From contig CACYVN010000007.1 of NCBI GenBank assembly GCA_902777855.1, forward strand, positions 156,358 to 220,357: a DNA stretch of 64,000 bases, in the 5' to 3' direction. This document shows, piece after piece, positions 1-9,061 of this stretch; the first letter of the stretch is position 1; each line of letters begins with the position of its first letter. Both the position numbers and the translations under genes were made by a program. The DNA comes from an uncultured bacterium. GTDB lineage: Bacteria > Cyanobacteriota > Vampirovibrionia > Gastranaerophilales > Gastranaerophilaceae. The notes beneath the pieces were generated by a model. The model saw only the letters and a list, made by a program, of their open reading frames with translations, searched no databases and was not told the DNA's origin.

Positions 1-30
1 ATTATAATCAGCGAAGTTTTCTTTTCTTTG

Positions 31-77
31 GTTCATTTCTTTTCTTTTGCCTCGCAAACAAAAGAAAAGAAATGAAC
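31..77. repeat. Perfect 19-bp inverted repeat
   Basis: Two perfectly complementary 19-nt arms (31-49 and 59-77) flank a 9-nt loop. The stem is almost entirely purine on one strand and pyrimidine on the other. No clean T-run follows on either strand, so it is only a possible terminator of a gene lying left of the window. It ends about 90 bases before the first gene. Confidence 0.7.
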
Positions 78-168
78 TACATATAATATTATTTATGAGA
101 AGTTATAAAATTACTCTATTTGAAATTTTATTGTGTTTTTATTAAAATTTATACTCAGAGAGGATATT

Positions 169-1761
169 ATGAAATATATTTTATTCGGTCTGTATATATA
201 TTTAATAATTTATACCTTTTATATGTTTGTGCTTGCATGCAGAAATCTTAAAGACAGATTTTTTGTACTTGAAAAAAAGTATTCGCTTTATGATTCAATT
301 AAAAACAATCTTGCGGTTGTTATTTATGCGCATAATAATAAGGCAGGTCTTGAAGAACTTATAAACGAGCTTAAAATGCAGGATTATCCGCTGGCTGATT
401 TCAAGGTTTATGCAGTTTTGGATAATTGTAATGACGGTTCCGAAAAAATGTTTGAAAATGACCGCTTTGTCCATGTGTTAAATATTCAGGATGTAGGTAC
501 ATTAGGTAAAACTCAGGCAATTTCGATGCTGATTGACAGTATAAAAGCGGATAAGGATATTGATGCGTATGTTTTTATTGATGCAATCAGACGAGTGGAT
601 TCTAATTTTTTGACATTAGCCAATGTTGCAATAAATAAAAATGATGCCGTAACCGGTGAAGTTAATATCAGCAGAGAAAATCTTGATATTATTGATAAAT
701 CAAAGGCGGTTTATAAAAAATATATTGCCAACTTTTTTAAGCAGGCAAGAACACTCTGCGGTCTTGCAACTATTGTTGATTCGGGTTTATTTGTTGTAAA
801 AAAAGAAGTAATTAATGAATTTGAACAACTTAATTTTAAAGATGCAAATTCAGAACTTGAATTTAGCATTGAACTTACAAAATCCGGTCACAAATGTATT
901 TATAACCCCAATATTCAATCTTATGTATACGGTCAGGACTGTTCTTTTAAAAGACCGAGACTGACAAAGAAATTTGAATTAATTCAAAATAATTTGAAAG
1001 ATCTCTTAACATTAAATTTTTCGTTTATAGAACAAATCTGTTCATTTTTAAATCCTAATTTCTGGCTTATTATTTTCGGTTACGGACTTATATTATGGTT
1101 TGCACACAATCATAAATTTTTAATAAGTTTCAGTACGGTTTTAATTAGTGCTGTTGTTCTTTTTGGGGTATTTTTGCTAAGTCTTGTTAATGCAAAAATG
1201 AGTAAAAAGGAAATCGGACTTTTGATTTTCCATCCTCTTTATTCTATTTGTCACATTATAAAGAATTTCCCGCCAATCAGAAGTTTATTGAAAAAAATAT
1301 GGTCAGGTTCGGATAAAGATGCTGATAAGTTAACCATTGATGCCGGTATTTTGACAAAACATGGTGAAAGACCTTGTAAATTAGAATTTATTTCAACAGA
1401 ATCAGGGCTTGCAAAAATAAGATTTATTTATAAAAATAAAAAATATACAACCGATTCTCATTTGGGTATGATATATGCGCTCCAGCAGTTAAAGTCTAAA
1501 ATGAATGATTACGGTCTGACTTTAAAAATCTGCAGTTGTTGCGCAAATTTCCGCTCTCAGGTTGACGGTTCTGCAAATATGTTAAAAGGTAAATGCCTCA
1601 ATGAATATCCGAGTCCATTGTTATCAGAACCGCCTACAACTTTAATCTGGAATACCTGTAATTGTTTTGAACCTGCAAAGATTAATAGTTTTATAGAGCA
1701 GTTAGCACAGGAAGTTGCAGAAAATCAGGAGCAGAGTCCAGATTTGCCCGAACATGAATAA
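169..1761 (+). CDS. Membrane-anchored family 2-like glycosyltransferase with a C-terminal Cys-rich extension
   Basis: The protein starts with a membrane segment, followed by a GT-A-like domain (about residues 45-270) that opens with a typical family 2 strand (LAVVIYAHNN). It has an acidic D-rich region (VFIDAIRRVD) and later two hydrophobic segments near residues 310-350. This is the layout of polymerising or lipid-linked sugar transferases acting at the inner membrane. The classical QxxRW motif is not obvious. The last 140 residues are not part of a usual glycosyltransferase and carry a cysteine cluster (CSCC, then KGKC, then CNC). I chose the ATG at 169 because AGAGAGG lies just upstream; an in-frame GTG at 133 has no such site. 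The substrate cannot be told. The next gene follows after 17 bases, probably in the same transcript. Confidence 0.7.
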   Translation: MKYILFGLYIYLIIYTFYMFVLACRNLKDRFFVLEKKYSLYDSIKNNLAVVIYAHNNKAGLEELINELKMQDYPLADFKVYAVLDNCNDGSEKMFENDRFVHVLNIQDVGTLGKTQAISMLIDSIKADKDIDAYVFIDAIRRVDSNFLTLANVAINKNDAVTGEVNISRENLDIIDKSKAVYKKYIANFFKQARTLCGLATIVDSGLFVVKKEVINEFEQLNFKDANSELEFSIELTKSGHKCIYNPNIQSYVYGQDCSFKRPRLTKKFELIQNNLKDLLTLNFSFIEQICSFLNPNFWLIIFGYGLILWFAHNHKFLISFSTVLISAVVLFGVFLLSLVNAKMSKKEIGLLIFHPLYSICHIIKNFPPIRSLLKKIWSGSDKDADKLTIDAGILTKHGERPCKLEFISTESGLAKIRFIYKNKKYTTDSHLGMIYALQQLKSKMNDYGLTLKICSCCANFRSQVDGSANMLKGKCLNEYPSPLLSEPPTTLIWNTCNCFEPAKINSFIEQLAQEVAENQEQSPDLPEHE

Positions 1762-1778
1762 TAGAGTATAATCGCAAT

Positions 1779-2942
1779 ATGAGAAGATTTTTGAGTGCTT
1801 TGTTAATTATTTCTATGTTAGGTTTTTACCCTGTATCTGCGCAGGAGCCTTTGAAAGGTTCTGTTGTTGAAACAGGTAACTATCAGGATGAATCAAGTAA
1901 ATTATTTACAGGCAAAATTGAGACCCTTGACCGCAAGGATGTTATTAATATGACCGTTTCTCAGGTATTAGATTCTTCAATTTCTATGGAGGGCGATGAA
2001 TTTTTTGCGGAAGTTACTTCAGATGTCTATGGCGATAAAGGTATTATTATTCCAAAAGGAACAAAAGCTCATGGAAGAATTGATTTAATCGGAGGGAATA
2101 AACGTCTTGGCAGGATGGCAACACTGACATTATCGTTTGATTATCTCGTGACACCTGACGGACGTGAAATTCCTATAGAGGGCAAAATGAGTACAAAACT
2201 CAATCCCGTTGCAGAAACTGCAAAAATAGTTGCTCAGGATGTGGGCTATACGGTTGCCGGAGGTGCAGTTGGAGGAGTTATGGCAATTCAGCTCCTCGGG
2301 CTGGAAGCTGCTATAGCTTCTCATGGATATACAGTAGCAGGCGGTGCGGCAATCGGCGGAGTTGTAGGTTTGGGCGCAGCTTTAATAAGAAAAGGCGGAG
2401 AAGTTTTGATTGCTCCGGGGGATCAGATAAAAGTTAAAATCAGTACGTCTGTAGATTTGCCTGTTTATAAAGAAGAAGCTCTCAAGAAAGAAGAACTTAT
2501 TTATAAAGGCATAAATATAAACATTAATAATGTTAAACATGAAAAAGATCCGTTTGGAAATGCAAATACAATAACTTTATCTTTACTTATTTCAAATATG
2601 TCAACAGACAAAACTCTATCCGGATTTGATATGGCTTTGGAAAATGATTATGGGATAAAATTCAGTCCTTCAATCTTCGGAAATACAAAATTGATGTTCA
2701 GACAGATAAAGCCGGGAGACAGGCTAATTGCGGATGTTTCTTTTTCAGTTGATAATCTTAACAGAGATTTTTGGCTTGTATTTTTTGACAGAAGAACAGG
2801 AGAGCCAATTACAAAAATCTCTGTCGATAATGCTTATAAAAAAGTGTCAAAACGCACCAAAAAGAAAAATGATAAAGTTCGCAATTCAAAAGCGAGAAAA
2901 AATTATAAAAAAGACGAAGATTTTATGCAGATGGATTTTTAA
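1779..2942 (+). CDS. Secreted protein with VirB10/TrbI-like barrel features, unknown role
   Basis: A signal peptide (residues 1-21, ending VSAQ) is followed by a region with the pattern of VirB10/TrbI-type beta domains: a stretch IIIPKGTKAHGRI, then a basic patch, then a strand ending TPDGREIPIEG. A glycine/alanine-rich hydrophobic stretch (about 140-200) could be a membrane hairpin. The last 35 residues are very basic (KKKNDKVRNSKARKNYKK). There are no conjugation genes nearby, so a role in the cell envelope is more likely than in type IV secretion. The domain match is by eye only. The gene is 17 bases downstream of the glycosyltransferase. Confidence 0.55.
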   Translation: MRRFLSALLIISMLGFYPVSAQEPLKGSVVETGNYQDESSKLFTGKIETLDRKDVINMTVSQVLDSSISMEGDEFFAEVTSDVYGDKGIIIPKGTKAHGRIDLIGGNKRLGRMATLTLSFDYLVTPDGREIPIEGKMSTKLNPVAETAKIVAQDVGYTVAGGAVGGVMAIQLLGLEAAIASHGYTVAGGAAIGGVVGLGAALIRKGGEVLIAPGDQIKVKISTSVDLPVYKEEALKKEELIYKGINININNVKHEKDPFGNANTITLSLLISNMSTDKTLSGFDMALENDYGIKFSPSIFGNTKLMFRQIKPGDRLIADVSFSVDNLNRDFWLVFFDRRTGEPITKISVDNAYKKVSKRTKKKNDKVRNSKARKNYKKDEDFMQMDF

Positions 2943-3101
2943 TTCAATAAATTTATTCAAAATCCAAAAAATTATTACTATTTGTAAAATTATTCAATAG
3001 GATTAGTTAAAAAGTATTATATTTTTTATCAATTTGTGCTATATATATTGTGTAAATAATTGGATTATACTAAATGTAATTCAAAAGATTGGAGGCAATA
3101 A

Positions 3102-4829
3102 ATGGCAACAGGTCAATTTGTATTTATGTTACACTCACATTTACCGTATTACCGTAAGGCAGGTATGTGGCCCTTTGGTGAAGAAAACCTTTACGAATGT
3201 ATGGCAGAAACTTATGTTCCTTTGGTTAATGCGATTTCTGAATTGTATTACGATGAAGGAATTAAGGCTAAATTGACTGTCGGCATCACTCCGATTTTGG
3301 CAGAACAATTAAATGATGAATATCTGCAAAATGGTTTTGTTGAGTATTTGGACGAAAAAATCAAGAGTGTTTCTAAAGATTTGGAAAGATATCCTGATGA
3401 AAAAGTTCCTCATTCTCAGCATTTGAAATATCTTGCAAAATACTATTTTGACTGGTATTCACATATAAGAGATTCTTTTGTAAATAAATATAATAAAGAT
3501 TTAATTTCAGCGTTCAAAAATCTACAGGATTTGGGATGTATTGAAATTACAACGTCCGGAGCAACACACGGTTTTTCTCCATTGCTCGCTACTGACAACA
3601 ATTTGAACGCACAGTTCAAAGTTGGTTCTGATACGACAAAACGCCTTTTCGGTAAAAAGGCAAAAGGTGCGTGGCTTCCGGAGTGTGCATATCGCCAGGG
3701 TTACGAATATGTTGGCAAGGATGGTCAAAAACACTGGAGACCTGCTATTGAAGTTACTTTACAAAACAATGATATTGAGTATTTCTTTACAGAATCTCAC
3801 GTTATTGAGGGAGGTAATTCAATAGGATGCAGACGTGTAGTTGGTATTTACGGTAACATAGAATATATTCCGTTACCTGAAAGAGAACCTACCGGATATG
3901 ATACATACAGTGCATACTGGTTACCTGATGCACAGGTTGCGGTTATGGGCAGAAATGACCGAGCAGGTTATCAGGTATGGTCTGCTGCTGACGGTTATCC
4001 AGGTGATGGTTGTTACAGAGAATTCCATAAAAAAGATGATAAATCAGGTATGAATTACTGGAGAATTACATCTCCTACAACCGATTTGGGTGACAAGATG
4101 CTATATGATCCGGTGTTAGCTTTGAATCAGGTTAATTCAAATTCTGATCACTATACAACAATGCTTTACCACTTGTTAAATGATTACAAACAATCACATG
4201 GCGGGAAAGAAGGTTTGGTAATGGTTTCATTCGATACCGAACTTTACGGGCACTGGTGGTTTGAAGGTATTGAGTTTATTAAACAGGTAATCAGAAAATT
4301 GAATAATTTCTTACCGCAAATTGAAAGAATGACTGCAGGTGAATATTTGCAGGCACATCCTCCTGTAGAAGCCATTCAGATTCCTGAATCTTCCTGGGGG
4401 CAAGGCGGACACTTCTATGTTTGGAATAATCACCTTACTGAATGGATGTGGCCGATTATTCACTCTTGTGAAAAACGTATAACTGACATTGCTGACAGAT
4501 ATCAAACAATTCCTGAAGATAAACTTTTACACAGAGCATTGAACCAGTTGGCAAGAGAAAACTTATTATTACAAAGTTCAGATTGGCCGTTTTTGATTAC
4601 AACTTGGCAAGCTAAGGATTATGCAACCGACAGATTCAGAGAACACGTTGACAGATTTGAATTTATCGCAGATATGATAGATTCAGGCAATATCGACGAT
4701 GCTAAACTCAAAGAAATTGAAAGCATAGACAATTGCTTTACTGATATTGATTACAGAGTCTATATGTCAATTGAAGATGGTGTAATTCCTCAACAGTCAA
4801 AGAAACTTGCTCCGTTGTATACGGATTAA
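3102..4829 (+). CDS. Glycoside hydrolase family 57 protein, probable 1,4-alpha-glucan branching-type enzyme
   Basis: The 575-residue protein begins with the GH57 signature (FVFMLHSHLPYYRKAG). It carries the expected nucleophile motif WLPECAY (Glu194) and the acid/base motif SFDTELYGHWWFEG (Asp378). This arrangement is found in the GH57 group that includes glycogen branching enzymes, which act in the cytoplasm on alpha-glucans. The length fits the family (about 520-570). The start follows a good GGAGG site at 3090-3094. No glycogen synthase or phosphorylase gene is next to it, so amylase or 4-alpha-glucanotransferase activity is not excluded. A strong terminator follows. Confidence 0.85.
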   Translation: MATGQFVFMLHSHLPYYRKAGMWPFGEENLYECMAETYVPLVNAISELYYDEGIKAKLTVGITPILAEQLNDEYLQNGFVEYLDEKIKSVSKDLERYPDEKVPHSQHLKYLAKYYFDWYSHIRDSFVNKYNKDLISAFKNLQDLGCIEITTSGATHGFSPLLATDNNLNAQFKVGSDTTKRLFGKKAKGAWLPECAYRQGYEYVGKDGQKHWRPAIEVTLQNNDIEYFFTESHVIEGGNSIGCRRVVGIYGNIEYIPLPEREPTGYDTYSAYWLPDAQVAVMGRNDRAGYQVWSAADGYPGDGCYREFHKKDDKSGMNYWRITSPTTDLGDKMLYDPVLALNQVNSNSDHYTTMLYHLLNDYKQSHGGKEGLVMVSFDTELYGHWWFEGIEFIKQVIRKLNNFLPQIERMTAGEYLQAHPPVEAIQIPESSWGQGGHFYVWNNHLTEWMWPIIHSCEKRITDIADRYQTIPEDKLLHRALNQLARENLLLQSSDWPFLITTWQAKDYATDRFREHVDRFEFIADMIDSGNIDDAKLKEIESIDNCFTDIDYRVYMSIEDGVIPQQSKKLAPLYTD

Positions 4830-4890
4830 GAATATAAAATCCTGATGAGGGAAACAAAGAAAGTATTTACAATTCATTTTATATTACAGA

Positions 4891-4922
4891 GCCTTGATTT
4901 ATATCAGGGCTTTTATTTTTTT
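4891..4922 (+). terminator. Rho-independent terminator after the GH57 gene
   Basis: An 8-bp stem (GCCTTGAT/ATCAGGGC, one G-T pair) with a 4-nt loop is followed by a long T-rich tract. It sits 62 bases after the GH57 stop codon and before tRNA-Asp. Confidence 0.85.
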
Positions 4923-4979
4923 ATAAAACTCTTGCAATTAAAAAATCAGCAAATATAATGAATATATAGTTAAATATAT

Positions 4980-5057
4980 GGGAGCGTAGCTCAGTTTGGT
5001 TAGAGCGCATGCCTGTCACGCATGAGGTCGCGAGTTCGAGCCTCGTCGTTCCCGCCA
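4980..5057 (+). tRNA. tRNA-Asp (anticodon GTC)
   Basis: The cloverleaf can be folded by hand: acceptor GGGAGCG/CGTTCCC (one G-T pair), D arm with TAGCTCAG, anticodon stem CATGC/GCATG with loop CTGTCAC (anticodon 5015-5017), T arm with GTTCGAGC, discriminator G, and an encoded CCA. The GTC anticodon reads Asp codons. A terminator hairpin follows. Two further copies of its 3' part lie downstream. Confidence 0.95.
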
Positions 5058-5071
5058 TTTACTTAAAAATA

Positions 5072-5097
5072 AAGTCCGCTTGCCGGACTTATTTTTT
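5072..5097 (+). terminator. Terminator after tRNA-Asp
   Basis: A 7-bp stem AAGTCCG/CGGACTT with a 5-nt loop is followed by ATTTTTT. It lies 14 bases after the tRNA CCA end. Confidence 0.85.
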
Positions 5098-5220
5098 GCA
5101 AAAATTGTGGAATAAAGAGGTTTGCAACGAGCGACCTCAGTCGCGATACAAAGCGAAACGACGTAACGAAGTGAGGAGATTGAGCCTGTATCCGTAGGCA
5201 CAAAGTGCCGAAGGTGTGAT

Positions 5221-5272
5221 GAGCCTCGTCGTTCCCGCCATTAAAAAGAGAGTCCGCAAGGACTCTTTTTTT
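5221..5272 (+). repeat. Second copy of the tRNA-Asp 3' end plus its own hairpin terminator
   Basis: Bases 5221-5242 are identical to 5038-5059 (T loop, 3' T stem, acceptor strand, CCA and TT). As after the real tRNA, a terminator-like hairpin comes next: GAGTCC/GGACTC with loop GCAA, then TTTTTTT (5249-5272). The stem differs in sequence from that of the first copy. Confidence 0.85.
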
Positions 5273-5448
5273 AATGGCAGAATTGATAGTGGTGAGAATC
5301 GCCTTTGCGAGTTCGGCGGATTTTGGCAAGGCTGAAGTGAACGACAGTGAACGGAACGCCGTCCAAGTGAGGAAACTGTAATGAGTGGTTATTTCTCGTA
5401 AGAGAAATAAAACGAATGAAAGTTTACGAACTGCCAATAATCCAAGAC

Positions 5449-5502
5449 AGCCTCGTCGTTCCCGCCATTTACTTAGAAGTCCTGTTATTACGGGACTTTT
5501 TT
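5449..5502 (+). repeat. Third copy of the tRNA-Asp 3' end plus hairpin terminator
   Basis: Bases 5449-5475 match 5039-5065 over 27 nt, including seven bases beyond the tRNA. A hairpin AAGTCCTG/CGGGACTT followed by a T-run (5477-5502) comes next. No tRNA 5' half is present, so this is not a tRNA gene. Confidence 0.85.
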
Positions 5503-5742
5503 AATGCGTCTGCTTTCGTTTTATAGTGTGTGTTTATGGCTAATTTTGTTATTATTGAATTTTAATAAGTACCTTTTAACAGGACATTTGGTCGGAAAAG
5601 GCAAATATATTTAATCGGCAATGTTGCTAATTTTAGTAAACATTAGCGATTTTGTTTGGTCGGAAGTCGGTTGAGTTAAAATGTCCGAAATGTCCGGTTT
5701 TAGTAACAAAAATGTCCACTTTTTTGCACCATATTTGCACTA
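5503..5742. other. Gene-free stretch
   Basis: No convincing reading frame or RNA gene was found. The stretch has several short repeated words (GGACATTT and its complement AAATGTCC, GGTCGG), which may be degraded repeat units belonging to the REP-like cluster that follows. Confidence 0.4.
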
Positions 5743-6030
5743 ATAAGTAGGGTTGACTTTAGTCAACCAAAATATGTTGGTAGACTGAAGTCTACCCTAC
5801 TTACTATACCCCAAAAACCGATTTACTCATATTTACTCATTATTTACTCTCACCGGTCGGCTACTTTCTATTAATAGTGGTAGACTGAAGTCTACCCTAC
5901 CAACTACTTTGGTGCGTATGAACGCACTCTACAAGCTTATTTGCACTTTTACCCAAATATTTGCATTCAAAAGTAGGGTTGACTTTAGTCAACCAAAATA
6001 TAACGGTAGACTGAAGTCTACCCTACCAAC
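5743..6030. repeat. Cluster of GTAG-headed REP/BIME-like palindromes
   Basis: The unit GTAG + GGTTGACTTTAGTCAACC occurs at 5747-5768 and 5973-5994. Its inverted partner GGTAGACTGAAGTCTACC + CTAC occurs at 5779-5800, 5879-5900 and 6005-6026. The first and last pairs form two near-identical 60-bp bipartite elements. A different palindrome with the same foot (GTGCGT ATGA ACGCAC T CTAC) is at 5912-5932. A GTAG tetranucleotide next to a hairpin is the known signature of REP elements moved by REP-associated tyrosine transposases. No such transposase is in the window. Confidence 0.85.
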
Positions 6031-6096
6031 TAATAAATATTACAAATTGTACTAAAAATTTAATATGACAAACTTTATAAATTTAAGTTATTTATT

Positions 6097-6852
6097 TTAA
6101 TTTGCACAGAATTCTCCACTGCCATTATTTAATGGATCTTTGTTTTGTCCTTTTTTATAGTACTCTTTTATCATCTTTACCTCTGAGGCTGAGCAAAAAT
6201 CATCCTGTCCTAAATTTGCTCTTTCAAAACATTCTTTAGTTACACCTTTTTTCTGCAAAGTTCTTGGGAAACAATCCTGCGTATAAACAGGTTCAACTAT
6301 TTCGTCAACTTTTCTTAAATCTTTTAGTTGCTCAATTGTATAATTATTTGTTTCATCCATAATATGTCTTGGTGCTTCTGCTTCTTCAAGCAATTTATAT
6401 AAATATTTAATATCATTTATTGTTAATCCTTTGTTACAGCTAATACTATAATAACCTGTTTCAGCAGCAAAATTTACTACATAAAATTTATTTTTCTTCC
6501 CTCTGACATCAAAGTTAATTCCATTATTAATTTTGATAATTTTATTTACAGGGTAATTATTGTAATCTCCGGATATATCTTTAATACCGTTTTCATCTGC
6601 TTGACCGTTATAAACTTGTGATTTTCTGACTTTAACTATACGTTTGCTATCGAGTGGAAAAGTTATCTCAATCATATCATCCATTGCTCTTACAGAGTAT
6701 TTTTCTACTCTCAAAGGGAAATTAAAACCGGCCTTATTGGCACCACAAGAAATATCATTTCCGCATTCAATCCATGGGTTTGGGAGTGCAAAAACTTTAT
6801 TATAAATTGTAAACATAGAGCAAATCATAATCAAAAGTAATATCTTTTTCAT
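6097..6852 (-). CDS. Secreted Cys-containing protein of unknown function
   Basis: I do not recognise this 251-residue protein. It has a clear signal peptide (residues 1-22, ending KVFA) and then eight or so cysteines (CGNDISCG near the new N-terminus, YSISC, QDCF, KECF, DFCS, EFC at the end). These could form disulfides in the periplasm or outside the cell. A GGAGG site precedes the start. It lies 25 bases downstream of another secreted protein gene, so the two are probably co-transcribed. No enzymatic motif is visible. Confidence 0.6.
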   Translation of the reverse strand: MKKILLLIMICSMFTIYNKVFALPNPWIECGNDISCGANKAGFNFPLRVEKYSVRAMDDMIEITFPLDSKRIVKVRKSQVYNGQADENGIKDISGDYNNYPVNKIIKINNGINFDVRGKKNKFYVVNFAAETGYYSISCNKGLTINDIKYLYKLLEEAEAPRHIMDETNNYTIEQLKDLRKVDEIVEPVYTQDCFPRTLQKKGVTKECFERANLGQDDFCSASEVKMIKEYYKKGQNKDPLNNGSGEFCAN

Positions 6853-6877
6853 TTAAACCTCCTTTAATAAATTCAAA

Positions 6878-7555
6878 TTACGGATGCAATTTTTTTACCG
6901 TGCAGCAATACATTTGAACCTGTGTTTTTACTCCGTCTTTTATACATTCATTCATTAAGCTTTTTATATATTTCTTTTTGTATTGCGGTCTATGATATTC
7001 AAAATAGAATCCGTCAACGGTTGCTCTTACGACATCATTACCGGCAGCAGAACCAAAATCTCCGGCAAATCTGTCAGCACTTTCTATTGTTTCAAATTTA
7101 ATATTATTTGTATTTTCTCTGATTTTTGAAACCCCGGATTTTATGATTTCAAACTTTTTATCAGACATATAAAATTTTGTAATTTCATTTTTAGCAATTA
7201 AGTAGAGGTAATTTGCGGATTGAGAGAATGGTTTTTCACTCTTTAAATATCCGAGAGGATACACAAATCCATTTTTTGCAAAATAGTAAAATAAGCCGTG
7301 GTATGAATTTTTATTTTCATTCGCCCAATCGGTAATTATCAAAATACGTTCTTTTGACTTATTAATTTTAACTGTTGTATAGTAGTAATTTTTTGGGAAT
7401 TCTTCTAAAACAACGGAATAGTCAAAATAATCTTTTTGGGGATTATAATTATCTTTGATTTGCATGTCATCAGATGTACCTTGTTTCGCTCCTGCAAAAA
7501 CAGCATTCGATATAATTAAGCAAAAAAATATAATAAAAATAACAATTTTGTTCAT
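6878..7555 (-). CDS. Secreted protein of unknown function
   Basis: The protein is 225 residues and begins with a strong signal peptide (NKIVIFIIFFCLIISNAVFA). The start at 7555 was preferred because AGG lies 8-10 bases upstream and the signal peptide then begins normally; an in-frame ATG at 7576 would add seven residues. The rest is mixed alpha/beta with a late CC pair (MYCCTVKK). It appears to form a two-gene unit with the downstream secreted protein. No family could be assigned. Confidence 0.6.
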   Translation of the reverse strand: MNKIVIFIIFFCLIISNAVFAGAKQGTSDDMQIKDNYNPQKDYFDYSVVLEEFPKNYYYTTVKINKSKERILIITDWANENKNSYHGLFYYFAKNGFVYPLGYLKSEKPFSQSANYLYLIAKNEITKFYMSDKKFEIIKSGVSKIRENTNNIKFETIESADRFAGDFGSAAGNDVVRATVDGFYFEYHRPQYKKKYIKSLMNECIKDGVKTQVQMYCCTVKKLHP

Positions 7556-7749
7556 AAATAAACCTCGGATATGCATTCATATGATACAAAATTAACCCAC
7601 ATGAAAATATTATAACACAGAGTTAAATTACAAGAATTGTGACGGCTGCACATTTACATTTTTGAATACTTATTTATGTAACGAAGTATATAAAAAAAGA
7701 ATTAAATAATCTTTTATGCTAAGATTTTCTAATAAAAGGATATTATCTG

Positions 7750-9048
7750 ATGAGAATTTGTGTTATAGGAACGGGTTATGTAGGATTAGTTGCCGGAGCG
7801 TGTTTTGCGGATATGGGTAACAATGTAATATGTGTGGATAATGATAATGACAAGCTGAATTTATTATCACAGGGTATTGTTCCTATTTATGAGCCTCTGC
7901 TTGATGAACTTGTAAAATCAAATTTAGAAAAAAAACGTTTAAAATTCACATCAGATTTAGAAAATGCAGTAAAAGAGTCCGAAATTTGTTTCATTGCAGT
8001 CGGAACTCCTCAGCATGAAGATGGTTCAGCGAATTTGCATTATGTTTTTGAAGTTGCAGAGCAAATAGCAAAATCAATGAACGGTCACAAAATAATTGTT
8101 CAAAAATCGACTGTTCCTGTCGGAACTATCGATAAATTGAAAGAAATTATATCTGAAAATACTAAGTATTCTTTTGATGTTATTTCAAATCCTGAGTTTT
8201 TAAAGCAGGGAAATGCGGTGGATGATTTTATTAATCCCGACAGAGTTATTGTCGGGGCAGATAGTATTGAATCCGTAAAGGCTTTAAAAGAATTGTATAC
8301 TCCTTTTTTCAAAACGGATGACAGATTTATAGTTATGGATATAAAATCTGCGGAAATGACTAAATATGTTGCTAATTCTTTTCTTGCAACAAAAATATCT
8401 TTTATAAATGAAATTGCAAATTTATGCGAAAAAACCGGTGCTGATATTGAAAAAATAAGACTTGGAATCATATCTGATTCAAGAATCGGTAATCAGTTTT
8501 TATATCCGGGAATAGGGTATGGCGGGAGTTGCTTTCCAAAAGATGTAAAGGCAATTATAAAGACCGGAGATAACAATAATTGTGAAATGAAAATATTGAA
8601 GTCTGTTGATGCTGTAAATACCGCTCAAAAAAAATTATTTTTGGAAAAAATTATAAATAAATTCGGGAATGATTTATCAGGTAAAACCTTTGCTCTTTGG
8701 GGATTATCGTATAAACCACAAACGGATGATATGCGTGATGCTCCGTCTATAGGTATTGTTAACGGACTTTTAGAGTGTGGTGCGAGTGTTAAAGCCTATG
8801 ATCCAAGAGCAATTGGTACTGCAAAAAAGATTTTTGCAGATAAAATTAATTATGCTTCAAATTCTTATATTGCTCTTAAAGATGCTGATGCGCTGCTTTT
8901 ACTTACCGAATGGAATGAATTTAAACGCCCTGATTTTGACAAAATGAAGTTGCTGATGAAATCCCCTGTTATTTTTGACGGCAGAAATCAGTATGACTGT
9001 GCAGAGCTTGAACAAAAGGAATTTGAGTATTATAAAATAGGAAAATAA
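7750..9048 (+). CDS. ugd: UDP-glucose 6-dehydrogenase
   Basis: It oxidises UDP-glucose twice with NAD to UDP-glucuronate, a precursor for surface polysaccharides. The protein is 432 residues, a normal length. It shows the N-terminal NAD-binding motif VIGTGYVGLVAG, the central helix region with KYVANSFLATKISFINE, the catalytic cysteine in GYGGSCFPKD (Cys261), and the C-terminal domain motif ALWGLSYKPQTDDMRDAPS. An AAAAGGAT site lies 7 bases before the ATG. Related nucleotide-sugar dehydrogenases cannot be fully excluded, but the motif set fits Ugd. It stands alone and converges with the flagellar cluster. Confidence 0.93.
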   Translation: MRICVIGTGYVGLVAGACFADMGNNVICVDNDNDKLNLLSQGIVPIYEPLLDELVKSNLEKKRLKFTSDLENAVKESEICFIAVGTPQHEDGSANLHYVFEVAEQIAKSMNGHKIIVQKSTVPVGTIDKLKEIISENTKYSFDVISNPEFLKQGNAVDDFINPDRVIVGADSIESVKALKELYTPFFKTDDRFIVMDIKSAEMTKYVANSFLATKISFINEIANLCEKTGADIEKIRLGIISDSRIGNQFLYPGIGYGGSCFPKDVKAIIKTGDNNNCEMKILKSVDAVNTAQKKLFLEKIINKFGNDLSGKTFALWGLSYKPQTDDMRDAPSIGIVNGLLECGASVKAYDPRAIGTAKKIFADKINYASNSYIALKDADALLLLTEWNEFKRPDFDKMKLLMKSPVIFDGRNQYDCAELEQKEFEYYKIGK

Positions 9049-9061
9049 TTTTCTTATTTTA

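Noticed and set aside
5009-5437. Overlapping short reading frames across tRNA-Asp and its repeats
   Set aside because: They run through the tRNA gene, terminators and repeated tRNA ends; no ribosome site or protein-like composition.
5747-6026. CRISPR array
   Set aside because: The repeats are palindromic, unevenly spaced and inverted relative to each other, and no cas gene is present.
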